NCBI GenBank assembly: GCA_030840585.1
Contig: JAVEEG010000185.1
Coordinates: forward strand, 1-42,400
DNA length: 42,400 nt
Reading direction: 5' to 3'
DNA from: Frankiaceae bacterium
GTDB taxonomy: Bacteria > Actinomycetota > Actinomycetes > JAFAQI01
In this document: one piece after another, positions 34,384 to 42,234 of the stretch
Layout of the letters: each line of letters opens with the position of its first letter
Position numbering within the stretch: position 1 is the first letter of the stretch
Translations under genes and position numbers: made by a program
Notes under the pieces: generated by a model
What the model was told of the DNA's origin: nothing
The model's database searches: none
Seen by the model: only the letters and a program-made list of their open reading frames with translations

Positions 34384-37300
34384 TGAGCGCCGAGCTTCAC
34401 GTCGTCGGTGACGTCTCCGCCGCGCCCGGCCAGCGGGCCGAAATTGTGCTGCGCCTCACCAACAGCGGCGCGTCCATCCGCACGTTCCTGGTCAGCATCC
34501 TGGGTCTCGACACCGGCTGGTCCCCGGCGCCGGTGCGCACGCCGCCGCTGGCCGAAGGCCAGACCGCCGATGTCACGTTGTCGCTGCGGCCACCGGCCGG
34601 CACGCCCGCCGGCAGTTACGGCTTCATCGCGATCGCGCAGTCGATCGAGGACTCCCCCGGCGTCGCGCCGATCACGGTCGAGGCCGAGGCCGCACTTGCC
34701 GTCGGCGACGCCGCGGCGCTGTCGCTCGAAGTGCTGCCGACCGAGCCGGCCGCCGTTCGGACCAAGCGGCTGCGGATCCTGCTGACCAACCGCGGTACGA
34801 CGCCGCTGTCGCTGCAGCTGTCGGTCACGCCGGCCGCGGGTCTCGACGTATGGCTGCGGGAGAAGGACGTCGACCTGGCGGCCGGCGAATCCGCCGAAGT
34901 GCGGGCCCGCGCCACGACGTCCCGGCGTCGCTGGATCGGTCAGGCCCGCCGGATGCCGTTCGTCGTCACCGCGCAGGGACACACCGTGCCGGTGCGGCTC
35001 AACTCCGTTTTCGTCAGCCAGCCGGTGTTCAACCGCACGCTCACCCGTCTCATCGCGGCCGTGGTGGTCGTCGCCGTATGGGCGTCGGTCGCGCTGGTCG
35101 GACTCGACCTGATCTCCCAGCGGGCGCACAAGAAAGAGACCGCGTCGCTGACCCAGCTGGAGATCAAGAAGGGCGACAAGGGCAACGGCAAGAACGGCAA
35201 CGGTGGCGGCTCGGGCGGCAACGGTTCCGGCGGCAACGGTTCCGGCGGTTCCGGCGGTTCGGGCAAGCGCGGCGGCGGTTCGGGCGGCGGCGCGCAGAGC
35301 ACCGGCAGCCGGCTCAACGGCACCGTGACCGGATCTGCCCCCGGCGGCGTGACGGTGAGCATCCGGCCGACGTCGCTCATCGACGAGGCGTTGCAAGGCG
35401 TCACGTTCGTGAATACTTCGGAGACGATCGCGCTCGGCAACGAGGTCGGCAAGTTGAGCGCGTCGTCGATCGACCTCGGTCACCCGCGCACGGATTCCGT
35501 CGTACGGCGGACCACCAGCGCGAACGACGGGTCGTTCGCGTTCGCCGGCATCAAGGCACCGGGCTACTACCTCGTGCAGCTCGACAAGCACGGCTACCAG
35601 AGCGCGAAGTTCATCATCAACGCGCAGATCGGGCAGAAGCTGCCGACGCTGACCGTGCCGCTGGTCGCCGGCAAGGGCAGCCTCTCCGGCACCGTGCGCG
35701 ACACCCATGGACATCTGCTCGGTGGCGCGCACGTGGTCCTCACCAACGGCGCGGTGACACTCGCGACGAACACGCCGGGCACCGGTGACGTCGGACATTG
35801 GAGCATCGGCGGCCTGTCGACGCCGGGCACGTATCTCATCACTGCGAGCCGCGACGGCTACGACGTCGAGTCAGCGATCGTGACCCTCGCGGCGAAGGGC
35901 TCGGCGGTGCAGCCGATCACCCTGAAGCCTGGTCTCGAGTCGGTGGTCGGGACGATCGCCGACGGCAACGGCAACGGTGTCGCCGGCGCCACCATCACCG
36001 CGACAAAGGGGACGCTCAGCCGTTCGGTCACGAGCGTCAGCGGCACGACCGGAAGCGGTTCGCCGGTAGGCAGTTACGTTCTGCCGGCGCTGCCGATCGG
36101 CGACTACAACGTCACCGTCAGCGCGCCCGGCTTCGCGCCGCAGACCCTGCAAGTTTCGTTGAACGGCAAGGCATCCAGCGTCCGCGGTGACGCGCAGCTC
36201 ACCTCGGCGACGGCCATCTTCGCCGGTGCTATCGATGACAGCAGCCTGCTGCCGGTCGGCCCGCTGAACGGCTCCGCCGGGCTGGTGCTGCAAGGCGACA
36301 ACGGCACGTACAAGACGATGAGCGTGAGCTCGACCGGCAAGTTCACCTTCACCGGTGTCGCGCCCGGCGACTACGTGCTGACCGCCACCGCCTTCCGCTA
36401 TGTCACCAACTACGCGCAGGTCAGCCTGCACGCGGGTCAGGACCTCGAGACGTTCGCGATGGCGCTCGATCCGGATCCGACGAACGGTGTCCGCAAGACG
36501 TCGAAAATCACCGGCACGATCGTCGACGCACACACCGGCGCGGCGCTCAACTGCCCGGTGGCGACGCCTAGCTGCACCGCAACCGTCGACGTGTACGACG
36601 ACAGCGTCAGCACGACGACGCCGGTTGCGACGACGTCAGTGCACCCGGGCGTCGCCTACACGTTGCCGGACGCCGCGCCGTTGCTCGGTCCGGGCTTGTA
36701 CCGGCTGTTGTTCACCGCCCCGGGCTACGAGGCGGGGACCTTGCGGGTGCAGGTGCCGGAGGGTGCGCCGGACGGTACGACGGTCACCGCGCAGCCGATC
36801 GCGCTGACGCCCGAAGGCACGATCCTCGGCCACGTCAGCAGCCCAGGCGATGTCGTCACTGGTTGTGTCGTCGCCGTCCCGATGACCTCCTTGACGCTGA
36901 ACACGCCGCCGACCGCGCCGACGACCTGCCCGGCCGCGCCGACTGCGCTCAATGCGCCAACCGCGTGCATCGATGCGGCGACCAACTGCGTCGGCACCAT
37001 CGGAGTCACCGGCGACTACGAGATCGACTTCGTCCCGGCGCGGACGTACTGGATGTTCGTCGTACCAGACAACGCGTCCAACTTCGTCCCGGTCCAGCCG
37101 GCCAAGCTCACGCTGTTGCCGGGACAGACCCAGCGTTACGACGTGTCGATCAACCGGTTCGCGATCGTCGACATCGTCGTGCAGGAGCCGAACAGCGCGG
37201 GCGACGCGGTCAACGTCGGCGCCGGCATCCCGGTCTCGTTGACGGCCGGTTCGACCACGTTGACGGCGAACACGAACTCCAGCGGTGTGGCCGAATTCAA

Positions 37301-40154
37301 CGCCGTACCGCAGGGCGCGTACACGCTGTCCGCGACCGACTCGGCGACGAGCGAGACCCGCACACTCACCGGTGTCATCGTCGGGCTGAACCAGAACCTG
37401 ACCCTGCCGCTGGTGCTGATCCGCGACGGCACGCCGATGATCGGCCGCGTCTACGGTCTCGTCGACGGCGTCAAGGTTGCGGTCACGAACGCGACCGTCA
37501 AGGTCACCGGCGTCGTCGGTTACTCCGGTTCGGTGCCGCACCGCGCGCCGGTCACGGTCTTCACCGACAGCGACGGCTGCTTCGGCATCAACAACGCGGC
37601 CGCCGGCACGCCGGTCAGCCGCCCGGCGGAGTGCGGCGGCGGCACGTTCAGTGGCTTGTCCGTCGCCGACGGCGGCTTCGTCGCGGCCACCGTCGACCTC
37701 ACCGTCGACCCGTCGAGCAACGCGGCGCAGGACCGCTACCCGAAGACCTCGAAGCAGAACTTCGAGTTCCCGTCGTCGAGCGACGCGACCGCGATCACCC
37801 TGCCGGTGCCGCCGACCTCGGTCACCGTTCAGATCGCGATCGACCCCGACCCGTCGGTCAACGGCAAGACGGCGGCCGATGCGGTCGTGCAGGTGACGCA
37901 GGTGCCGCCGGGTGCCGGTTCGGTCGTCGTCACAGTCAACGGCGACGGCACGTTGAAGTGGACCGACCCGTCACTGCCGAACAACCAGCAGAACCACAAC
38001 GGTGCGGTCCCCGGCACGTACCACCTGCGGGCGAGCCTCGACGGCTTCGACAACGTGACCGACTACACCGTCGTCGTACCGGCCGACACCGCGTCGGCGG
38101 ACAACGTGGCCGGCGTCGGCATGCCGGTGTCGGACTTCTCCTCGACACCGCTCACGCTGCACGAGCACGGCGCGCTGCAGTTGGTGGCGCAGGACGACAC
38201 GACGGCCGCTGCGATCAATGGTGCGGTGTTCACCGTGAGCGGCACCGGTATAGCCACCACGACGATCGCCTCCGCGCCGGGCAGCAACACGGTGACGATC
38301 CCCGACCTGTCAGTCGCGGGTGGCCCGTACACGATCACGGCGCGCGCGCCGGGCTATCACTTCGAACCGCAGCAGTTCAACGTGACGCCGGGTACGACGA
38401 CGACCGCCAATGTTCTCGGTACGCAACTCGGCACGCTCACCGGCACCGTGTTCGGTCGCACCGACGGCAACCATCAGTTCCCGCTCGGTGGTGTGACCGT
38501 GCACGCGACCCAAGGTTCGACGACCTTCTCATCGGTGACCGCTGCGGACGGCACGTACCGGATCACAGGCACGACGGATCGCGAAGGCCTCGAGTTGAAC
38601 TCGACGTGGGACGTCACCGCGTCGGTGTTCGGCTATGCGAACGCGTCGGTGAGTGGTGTGTCGATCGGCGCAACCGGTGGCGACGTGTCGGTCTCGGACA
38701 TCGTGATGGACGCCAACCCGATCAACGGCACGATCGTCGTACAGGCCGACGGGACGGCCGCGGCGATCGACGGCGCGACGGTCGTGTTGCACAACACCAG
38801 CGCGCTGTCGGGTGGCAGCGTGAGCTGTACGACGGACAACTCCGCGACGCCGGCCGGATCCTGCGTGCTCAACTCGTTGCCGCCGACGACGTACTCGCTC
38901 GTCGTCACCAAGCCGGGGTACGCACCGCTCAGCCAGGCCGTGACGTTCCAGGTCGGGCTGCCGGATCAGGAGATCGTCGTCACGCTGGCGCCGCGGACCA
39001 ACACGATCAGCGGCACGGTGATCGGCCAGGCGCTCGACGGCACGACGAAGTCGCTGTGGAACTCGAGCGACGGCCTGACGGTGACGCTGACGAGCACCGA
39101 TCCGTTGTCGAGCATCAACCTGACCCAGACGCCGGGCTCGGCGAGCGCCAGCGGTGTACCGGGTGAGTTCACCTTCACCGGCATCCCGGACAGCGCGCCG
39201 AGTACGAACTACGTCGTGACCGTGTCGTCGAACGCGTCGACCGGTTTCCAGGGTGCGACGAGGTCGGTGACGGTCAGCGGTGGGCAGGTCGCCTCGGTGG
39301 AGTTCGCGCTACAACCCCTTGCGCCGCAACGGGTTACCGTCAGCGTGACGTCGACGACCGGCGATTCGATGGCCGGTGCGGCGGTGACGCTGATGAGTTC
39401 GGACGCCCTGACCGTGATCCAGACGGCGGCACCGGCCGAGCCGGCGACAATCGGTGCGACCCCGACGACGACGTTCAACCAGGTGCCGCAGGGCAGTTAC
39501 CGGGTGAAGGTCGACGGGGTCAACGGGCACCTCGGTACGACGACGTCCATCTTTAGCGTTGCCGCATCGCCGGTGAGTGTCGCCGCGTCGGTGTCGGAGC
39601 AGCTGATCAAGCTGACCGCGAAGAGCGTGCGGGCGGCCGGCGCGGTGCCGCCGACCGCGACGTTCACGATCACCAACAACGCGACGTCCGCGGTGATCAG
39701 CCCGAGCCCGTCGGTGACCGCGGACAACGAGACGGTGTCGGTCTACGTGCCGCCGGCGGCGTACACCGTTGCGGCGGCGCTCGGCGCGGCAGACGCGGCC
39801 GGTTATTCGACGCCGTCGTCACAGTCGGTCACGCAAGCACCGAACGGTGGCGGCACCAACTGGACGCAGTCGTTGACGTTCACGTTCAACCAGACGATTA
39901 CGACGTCGCTGACGGTGACCATCACGGGGACCGGTGCGGCGACGACTGTGACGGTGAAGGGCGGCGACCTCGCCGCCGCGGGAGTCACGTGCGTGACAAG
40001 TGGTGGCGGGACGAACGCCTGCACCATCAACAACCTGGCGCCGAACACGTACGTGGTGTCGGCGACCACCGGTGGCGGGACGCCGAAGACCGGCAGCGTG
40101 AGCGGCGTGACCGTGGTCGAAGGCTCGAACGCGGTGACGGTCGCTGTCACCTAG
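34383..40154 (+). CDS. Giant membrane protein with many regulatory-like repeats (paralogue 3)
   Basis: 1923 residues; start overlaps the previous stop by one base (TGATG). Residues 1-215 repeat the neighbours' N-terminal region (VSILGLDTGWSPAPV, SRRRWIGQARRMPFVV). The span is near 221-243 (LIAAVVVVAVWASVALVGLDLI), followed by a basic segment and a Gly/Asn/Ser linker (about 262-305). The remaining 1600 residues are a chain of Ig/prealbumin-like units with openings such as LSGTVRDTHGHLLGGAHV, VVGTIADGNGNGVAGATI, LTGTVFGRTDGN and ISGTVIGQALDG, and closings of the 'P.GxYxLxxxxxGY' kind. Composition is rich in Thr, Val, Ala and Gly with few cysteines, typical of long surface stalks. Lys residues just after the span make topology less certain than in paralogues 1 and 2. 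No sortase motif is seen. Confidence 0.87.
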   Translation: MSAELHVVGDVSAAPGQRAEIVLRLTNSGASIRTFLVSILGLDTGWSPAPVRTPPLAEGQTADVTLSLRPPAGTPAGSYGFIAIAQSIEDSPGVAPITVEAEAALAVGDAAALSLEVLPTEPAAVRTKRLRILLTNRGTTPLSLQLSVTPAAGLDVWLREKDVDLAAGESAEVRARATTSRRRWIGQARRMPFVVTAQGHTVPVRLNSVFVSQPVFNRTLTRLIAAVVVVAVWASVALVGLDLISQRAHKKETASLTQLEIKKGDKGNGKNGNGGGSGGNGSGGNGSGGSGGSGKRGGGSGGGAQSTGSRLNGTVTGSAPGGVTVSIRPTSLIDEALQGVTFVNTSETIALGNEVGKLSASSIDLGHPRTDSVVRRTTSANDGSFAFAGIKAPGYYLVQLDKHGYQSAKFIINAQIGQKLPTLTVPLVAGKGSLSGTVRDTHGHLLGGAHVVLTNGAVTLATNTPGTGDVGHWSIGGLSTPGTYLITASRDGYDVESAIVTLAAKGSAVQPITLKPGLESVVGTIADGNGNGVAGATITATKGTLSRSVTSVSGTTGSGSPVGSYVLPALPIGDYNVTVSAPGFAPQTLQVSLNGKASSVRGDAQLTSATAIFAGAIDDSSLLPVGPLNGSAGLVLQGDNGTYKTMSVSSTGKFTFTGVAPGDYVLTATAFRYVTNYAQVSLHAGQDLETFAMALDPDPTNGVRKTSKITGTIVDAHTGAALNCPVATPSCTATVDVYDDSVSTTTPVATTSVHPGVAYTLPDAAPLLGPGLYRLLFTAPGYEAGTLRVQVPEGAPDGTTVTAQPIALTPEGTILGHVSSPGDVVTGCVVAVPMTSLTLNTPPTAPTTCPAAPTALNAPTACIDAATNCVGTIGVTGDYEIDFVPARTYWMFVVPDNASNFVPVQPAKLTLLPGQTQRYDVSINRFAIVDIVVQEPNSAGDAVNVGAGIPVSLTAGSTTLTANTNSSGVAEFNAVPQGAYTLSATDSATSETRTLTGVIVGLNQNLTLPLVLIRDGTPMIGRVYGLVDGVKVAVTNATVKVTGVVGYSGSVPHRAPVTVFTDSDGCFGINNAAAGTPVSRPAECGGGTFSGLSVADGGFVAATVDLTVDPSSNAAQDRYPKTSKQNFEFPSSSDATAITLPVPPTSVTVQIAIDPDPSVNGKTAADAVVQVTQVPPGAGSVVVTVNGDGTLKWTDPSLPNNQQNHNGAVPGTYHLRASLDGFDNVTDYTVVVPADTASADNVAGVGMPVSDFSSTPLTLHEHGALQLVAQDDTTAAAINGAVFTVSGTGIATTTIASAPGSNTVTIPDLSVAGGPYTITARAPGYHFEPQQFNVTPGTTTTANVLGTQLGTLTGTVFGRTDGNHQFPLGGVTVHATQGSTTFSSVTAADGTYRITGTTDREGLELNSTWDVTASVFGYANASVSGVSIGATGGDVSVSDIVMDANPINGTIVVQADGTAAAIDGATVVLHNTSALSGGSVSCTTDNSATPAGSCVLNSLPPTTYSLVVTKPGYAPLSQAVTFQVGLPDQEIVVTLAPRTNTISGTVIGQALDGTTKSLWNSSDGLTVTLTSTDPLSSINLTQTPGSASASGVPGEFTFTGIPDSAPSTNYVVTVSSNASTGFQGATRSVTVSGGQVASVEFALQPLAPQRVTVSVTSTTGDSMAGAAVTLMSSDALTVIQTAAPAEPATIGATPTTTFNQVPQGSYRVKVDGVNGHLGTTTSIFSVAASPVSVAASVSEQLIKLTAKSVRAAGAVPPTATFTITNNATSAVISPSPSVTADNETVSVYVPPAAYTVAAALGAADAAGYSTPSSQSVTQAPNGGGTNWTQSLTFTFNQTITTSLTVTITGTGAATTVTVKGGDLAAAGVTCVTSGGGTNACTINNLAPNTYVVSATTGGGTPKTGSVSGVTVVEGSNAVTVAVT

Positions 40155-40192
40155 CGTGTCGCTCTAGTCACTTAAAATCATTCCAACTAAAA

Positions 40193-40227
40193 GGTAACGC
40201 TTTACTTCCCTAGGGCGTACAACTACC
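40193..40227 (+). promoter_or_regulatory. Array promoter P1 (GGTAACGC-N15-CGTACAACTACC)
   Basis: GGTAACGC at 40193-40200 and CGTACAACTACC at 40216-40227 with a 15-base spacer. The same two blocks at identical spacing precede all four array genes. The AAC-containing upstream block and CGTA downstream block are like promoters read by ECF sigma factors. Confidence 0.75.
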
Positions 40228-40325
40228 GGCTCGTACTCATGCGGGTCGTCGTCGTCCCTAGGAGGACACATGAAGTTTTCGGCCAAGGTACGTCTCGGGT
40301 TCCTCGCACTCGTGACCGCCGCCTC
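40221..40325 (+). repeat. 105-bp near-identical direct repeat, copy A
   Basis: This stretch, from the promoter's downstream block through the leader hairpin, Shine-Dalgarno and signal-peptide codons, matches 40866-40970 with a single mismatch (A/G at 40264). The bodies of the two genes are much less alike. Confidence 0.9.
40228..40247 (+). ncRNA. Small 5'-leader hairpin of array gene 1
   Basis: GGCTCGT (40228-40234) can pair with GCGGGTC (40241-40247) through Watson-Crick and G-U pairs around the six-base loop ACTCAT. It would lie at or very near the transcript's 5' end. Equivalent hairpins occur at 40873-40892, 41518-41537 (perfect 7-bp stem) and 42190-42209. Confidence 0.5.
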
Positions 40326-40740
40326 TGCGTTCGCGGTCGTCCCGGCGAACGCCGACACCGGCGACGCCGCGACGATCACGGGTACCGGCACAATCTCGCC
40401 TGGTCTGACCGACGCTGGCGGTCCGCAGACGTTCAGCTTTAGCGGAAACGGCGGCGGCGTCGTCGGCGGTGTCGCTGGCCAGTACAGCTGCAGCGTCAAC
40501 GGCAACGACACCATTGGCACCACCACCCAAGGGGCGGGCGCTTTCAGCGGCACGTGCAGCACGCCCTGTGGAACCATCGGCGTCAGCGGCAACTACACCC
40601 GTACCGGTGCGGCCGTGAGCGCATCGGGCAGCATTACCTCCGGCTGCATCCCGACGCGACCGGTCACAATTACGTGTGTGTTTGCCCCGAGCGGAACGCC
40701 GCCGATCGTGGGGTTCACCTTGGTCTGCCATATTCGCTGA
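40270..40740 (+). CDS. Small secreted Cys-containing protein, array member 1
   Basis: 156 residues from the ATG at 40270 with a strong Shine-Dalgarno (TAGGAGG, 5-6 bp spacing). Signal peptide MKFSAKVRLGFLALVTAASA...VPANA with an AxA cleavage site near residue 28. The mature part of about 128 residues is Gly/Thr/Ser-rich and beta-like: TGDAATITGTGTISPGL, TFSFSGNGGG, YSCSVNGNDTIG, TCSTPCGTIGVSGNYTRTG, then a C-terminal block with three Cys ending FTLVCHIR. About six cysteines are conserved in the array and could form disulfides. I do not recognise the family. It has its own promoter and terminator. Confidence 0.85.
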   Translation: MKFSAKVRLGFLALVTAASAFAVVPANADTGDAATITGTGTISPGLTDAGGPQTFSFSGNGGGVVGGVAGQYSCSVNGNDTIGTTTQGAGAFSGTCSTPCGTIGVSGNYTRTGAAVSASGSITSGCIPTRPVTITCVFAPSGTPPIVGFTLVCHIR

Positions 40741-40757
40741 CCAAGCACAACTGAACG

Positions 40758-40805
40758 ACGCCTACGTGGCGCGTTGGTCAATTGACCGGCGCGCAACGTA
40801 GGCGT
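40758..40805 (+). terminator. Terminator hairpin after array member 1
   Basis: A long imperfect stem: ACGCCTACGT...GCGCG on the left with CGCGC...ACGTAGGCGT on the right, centred on the perfect palindrome GGTCAATTGACC. It lies 18 bp after the stop codon. The GGCGCGTTGGTC block is shared with the hairpins after members 2 and 3. Confidence 0.75.
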
Positions 40806-40837
40806 TCGGAAACTCTCACGCCCGATCCGAACACCCA

Positions 40838-40872
40838 GGTAACGCATTAGCGGCGCAGTTCGTATAACTACC
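40838..40872 (+). promoter_or_regulatory. Array promoter P2 (GGTAACGC-N15-CGTATAACTACC)
   Basis: GGTAACGC at 40838-40845 and CGTATAACTACC at 40861-40872, spacer 15 bases, identical geometry to P1. The spacer sequences differ between copies while the blocks are kept, which points to selection on the blocks. Confidence 0.75.
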
Positions 40873-40970
40873 GGCTCGTACTCATGCGGGTCGTCGTCGT
40901 CCCTAGGAGGGCACATGAAGTTTTCGGCCAAGGTACGTCTCGGGTTCCTCGCACTCGTGACCGCCGCCTC
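40866..40970 (+). repeat. 105-bp near-identical direct repeat, copy B
   Basis: Matches 40221-40325 with one mismatch. It covers the leader and signal peptide of array member 2, pointing to a recent duplication or gene conversion between members 1 and 2. Confidence 0.9.
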
Positions 40971-41385
40971 GGCGTTCGCGGTCGTGCCGGCAGGCGCAAG
41001 CACCGGTGATGCCGCGACGATCGCCGGCAGCGGCACCATCTCGCCCGGCCTGACCACTACCCCGACTGCGCAGTCGATCACGTTCAGCGGGAACGGCGCC
41101 GGCACCATTGGTGGGGTAACGGGCTCGTACAGCTGCACCGTCAACGGCAACGACCCCGCGGGCACCGTTCAGCAGGGCTCTGGTGCCGTCAACGGAAACT
41201 GCAACACGCCGTGCGGGTCGGTCTCCGTCAGCGGCAGTTTTAGTCGTACCGGAGCTACGGTGACCGGCAGCGTCACCGTCAATGCGGGCTGTCTCATCAA
41301 TCACGTCATCGCCATCATTTGCAACTTCGTTCCAACTTCTGGGCCGACTGTCACCAGTTATGCGTTGATCTGTCATCTCAGTTGA
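40915..41385 (+). CDS. Small secreted Cys-containing protein, array member 2
   Basis: 156 residues, ATG at 40915 after TAGGAGG. The signal peptide is almost identical to that of member 1 (MKFSAKVRLGFLALVTAASA, cleavage near VPAGA). Mature part: TGDAATIAGSGTISPGLTTT, TFSGNGAGTIGGVTGSYSC, NCNTPCGSVSVSGSFSRTG and a C-terminal NAGCLIN...ICNFVP...YALICHLS. Cysteine positions match member 1. The signal region is much closer to member 1 than the mature region is, so the mature part is diversifying or the 5' end has been converted. Function unknown. Confidence 0.85.
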   Translation: MKFSAKVRLGFLALVTAASAFAVVPAGASTGDAATIAGSGTISPGLTTTPTAQSITFSGNGAGTIGGVTGSYSCTVNGNDPAGTVQQGSGAVNGNCNTPCGSVSVSGSFSRTGATVTGSVTVNAGCLINHVIAIICNFVPTSGPTVTSYALICHLS

Positions 41386-41405
41386 CGAACTTCGGCTGAG
41401 CTAGA

Positions 41406-41448
41406 CCGCGTGGCGCGTTGGTCAATCCCGAACCAGCGCGCCACGCGG
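41406..41448 (+). terminator. Terminator hairpin after array member 2
   Basis: CCGCGTGGCGCGTTGGT (41406-41422) pairs with ACCAGCGCGCCACGCGG (41432-41448), 17 positions with one G-U type mismatch and a 9-base loop. It begins 20 bp after the stop codon. Confidence 0.85.
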
Positions 41449-41481
41449 CGTTCGGCGCCCTCGCGCGGTCCCGACATCTCA

Positions 41482-41516
41482 GGTAACGCCTCAGTGCCCC
41501 CTGCCGTATAGCTACC
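41482..41516 (+). promoter_or_regulatory. Array promoter P3 (GGTAACGC-N15-CGTATAGCTACC)
   Basis: GGTAACGC at 41482-41489 and CGTATAGCTACC at 41505-41516, spacer 15 bases. A perfect 7-bp hairpin GGCTCGC/GCGAGCC (41518-41537) follows at the predicted start of the RNA. Confidence 0.75.
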
Positions 41517-41560
41517 GGGCTCGCACCGTCGCGAGCCACTGCCATCCCAAGGAGGGGCAT

Positions 41561-42040
41561 ATGAAGTTCTCAGCCAAGGTTCGTCTCGGGCTCGTCGCGG
41601 TGGTCGCCGCCGCGTCTGCAGTAACGATGGTGCCGGCGAACGCCGCCACCGGTGACGCCGCCGTGATCGCCGGCAGCGGCACCATTTCCCCCGGTCTCAC
41701 CCTCGCGGGGGGCGCGCAGACGTTCACGTTCAGCGGCACCGGTGCCGGCACGGTCGCCGGCATGAACGGCCAGGCGACCTGCGACGTTACCGGCGACGAC
41801 ACCATCGGCACGTACTCGCAGGGCGCCGGTAGCTTCCACGGCTCCTGCAATACGCCGTGCGGCACCGTCGGCGTTGCCGGCACCTACACCCGTACCGGCT
41901 CGGTCGTGAGCGGCGGCGGAGCGGCCACCTCGGGTTGTGGCAGCATCACGGTTGGCTACAGCCTCTCGCTCCACTGCGTGTTCAACCCGACCTCAGGCCC
42001 GACTGTCACCAGTTACGCCTTGGTATGCACGCTCAACTGA
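41561..42040 (+). CDS. Small secreted Cys-containing protein, array member 3
   Basis: 159 residues, ATG at 41561 after AAGGAGG. Signal MKFSAKVRLGLVAVVAAASA ending VPANA. Mature part: TGDAAVIAGSGTISPGLTLA, TFTFSGTGAGTVAGMNG, TCDVTGDDTIGTYSQGAGSF, SCNTPCGTVGVAGTYTRTG, TSGCGS, LHCVFNPTSGPTVTSYALVCTLN. The closing 'PTSGPTVTSYAL.C' block is shared with member 2. It is the most typical member and clearly homologous across its whole length to members 1 and 2. Function unknown; secretion and disulfide bonding are inferred. Confidence 0.85.
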   Translation: MKFSAKVRLGLVAVVAAASAVTMVPANAATGDAAVIAGSGTISPGLTLAGGAQTFTFSGTGAGTVAGMNGQATCDVTGDDTIGTYSQGAGSFHGSCNTPCGTVGVAGTYTRTGSVVSGGGAATSGCGSITVGYSLSLHCVFNPTSGPTVTSYALVCTLN

Positions 42041-42061
42041 CGCACGACATCTGAACCGCGT

Positions 42062-42102
42062 CCGCGTGGCGCGTTGGTCCCTACAACCAGCGCGCCACGC
42101 GG
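42062..42102 (+). terminator. Terminator hairpin after array member 3
   Basis: CCGCGTGGCGCGTTGGT (42062-42078) pairs with ACCAGCGCGCCACGCGG (42086-42102); both arms are identical in sequence to those after member 2, but the 7-base loop differs. Confidence 0.85.
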
Positions 42103-42154
42103 CGATGTGCGGGCTCACGTCGTCTCGGTGCCGACGGCTGCGTTGATCGAGGCA

Positions 42155-42189
42155 GGGAACGCTTTAGACACCTTGAGCGTATGACTACC
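42155..42189 (+). promoter_or_regulatory. Array promoter P4 (GGGAACGC-N15-CGTATGACTACC)
   Basis: GGGAACGC at 42155-42162 and CGTATGACTACC at 42178-42189, spacer 15 bases. This is the most diverged copy of the unit yet keeps both blocks and the spacing. Confidence 0.7.
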
Positions 42190-42234
42190 GTCTTGTATCT
42201 ATGCGAGCCATCGGTCTGCGCGGGAGGGTGTCGC

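Noticed and set aside
36863-39166. Plus-strand open frame of 767 codons inside the giant repeat protein
   Set aside because: A second frame of the same strand, Arg/His-rich and without repeats, while the main frame shows regular Ig-like repeats on both sides.
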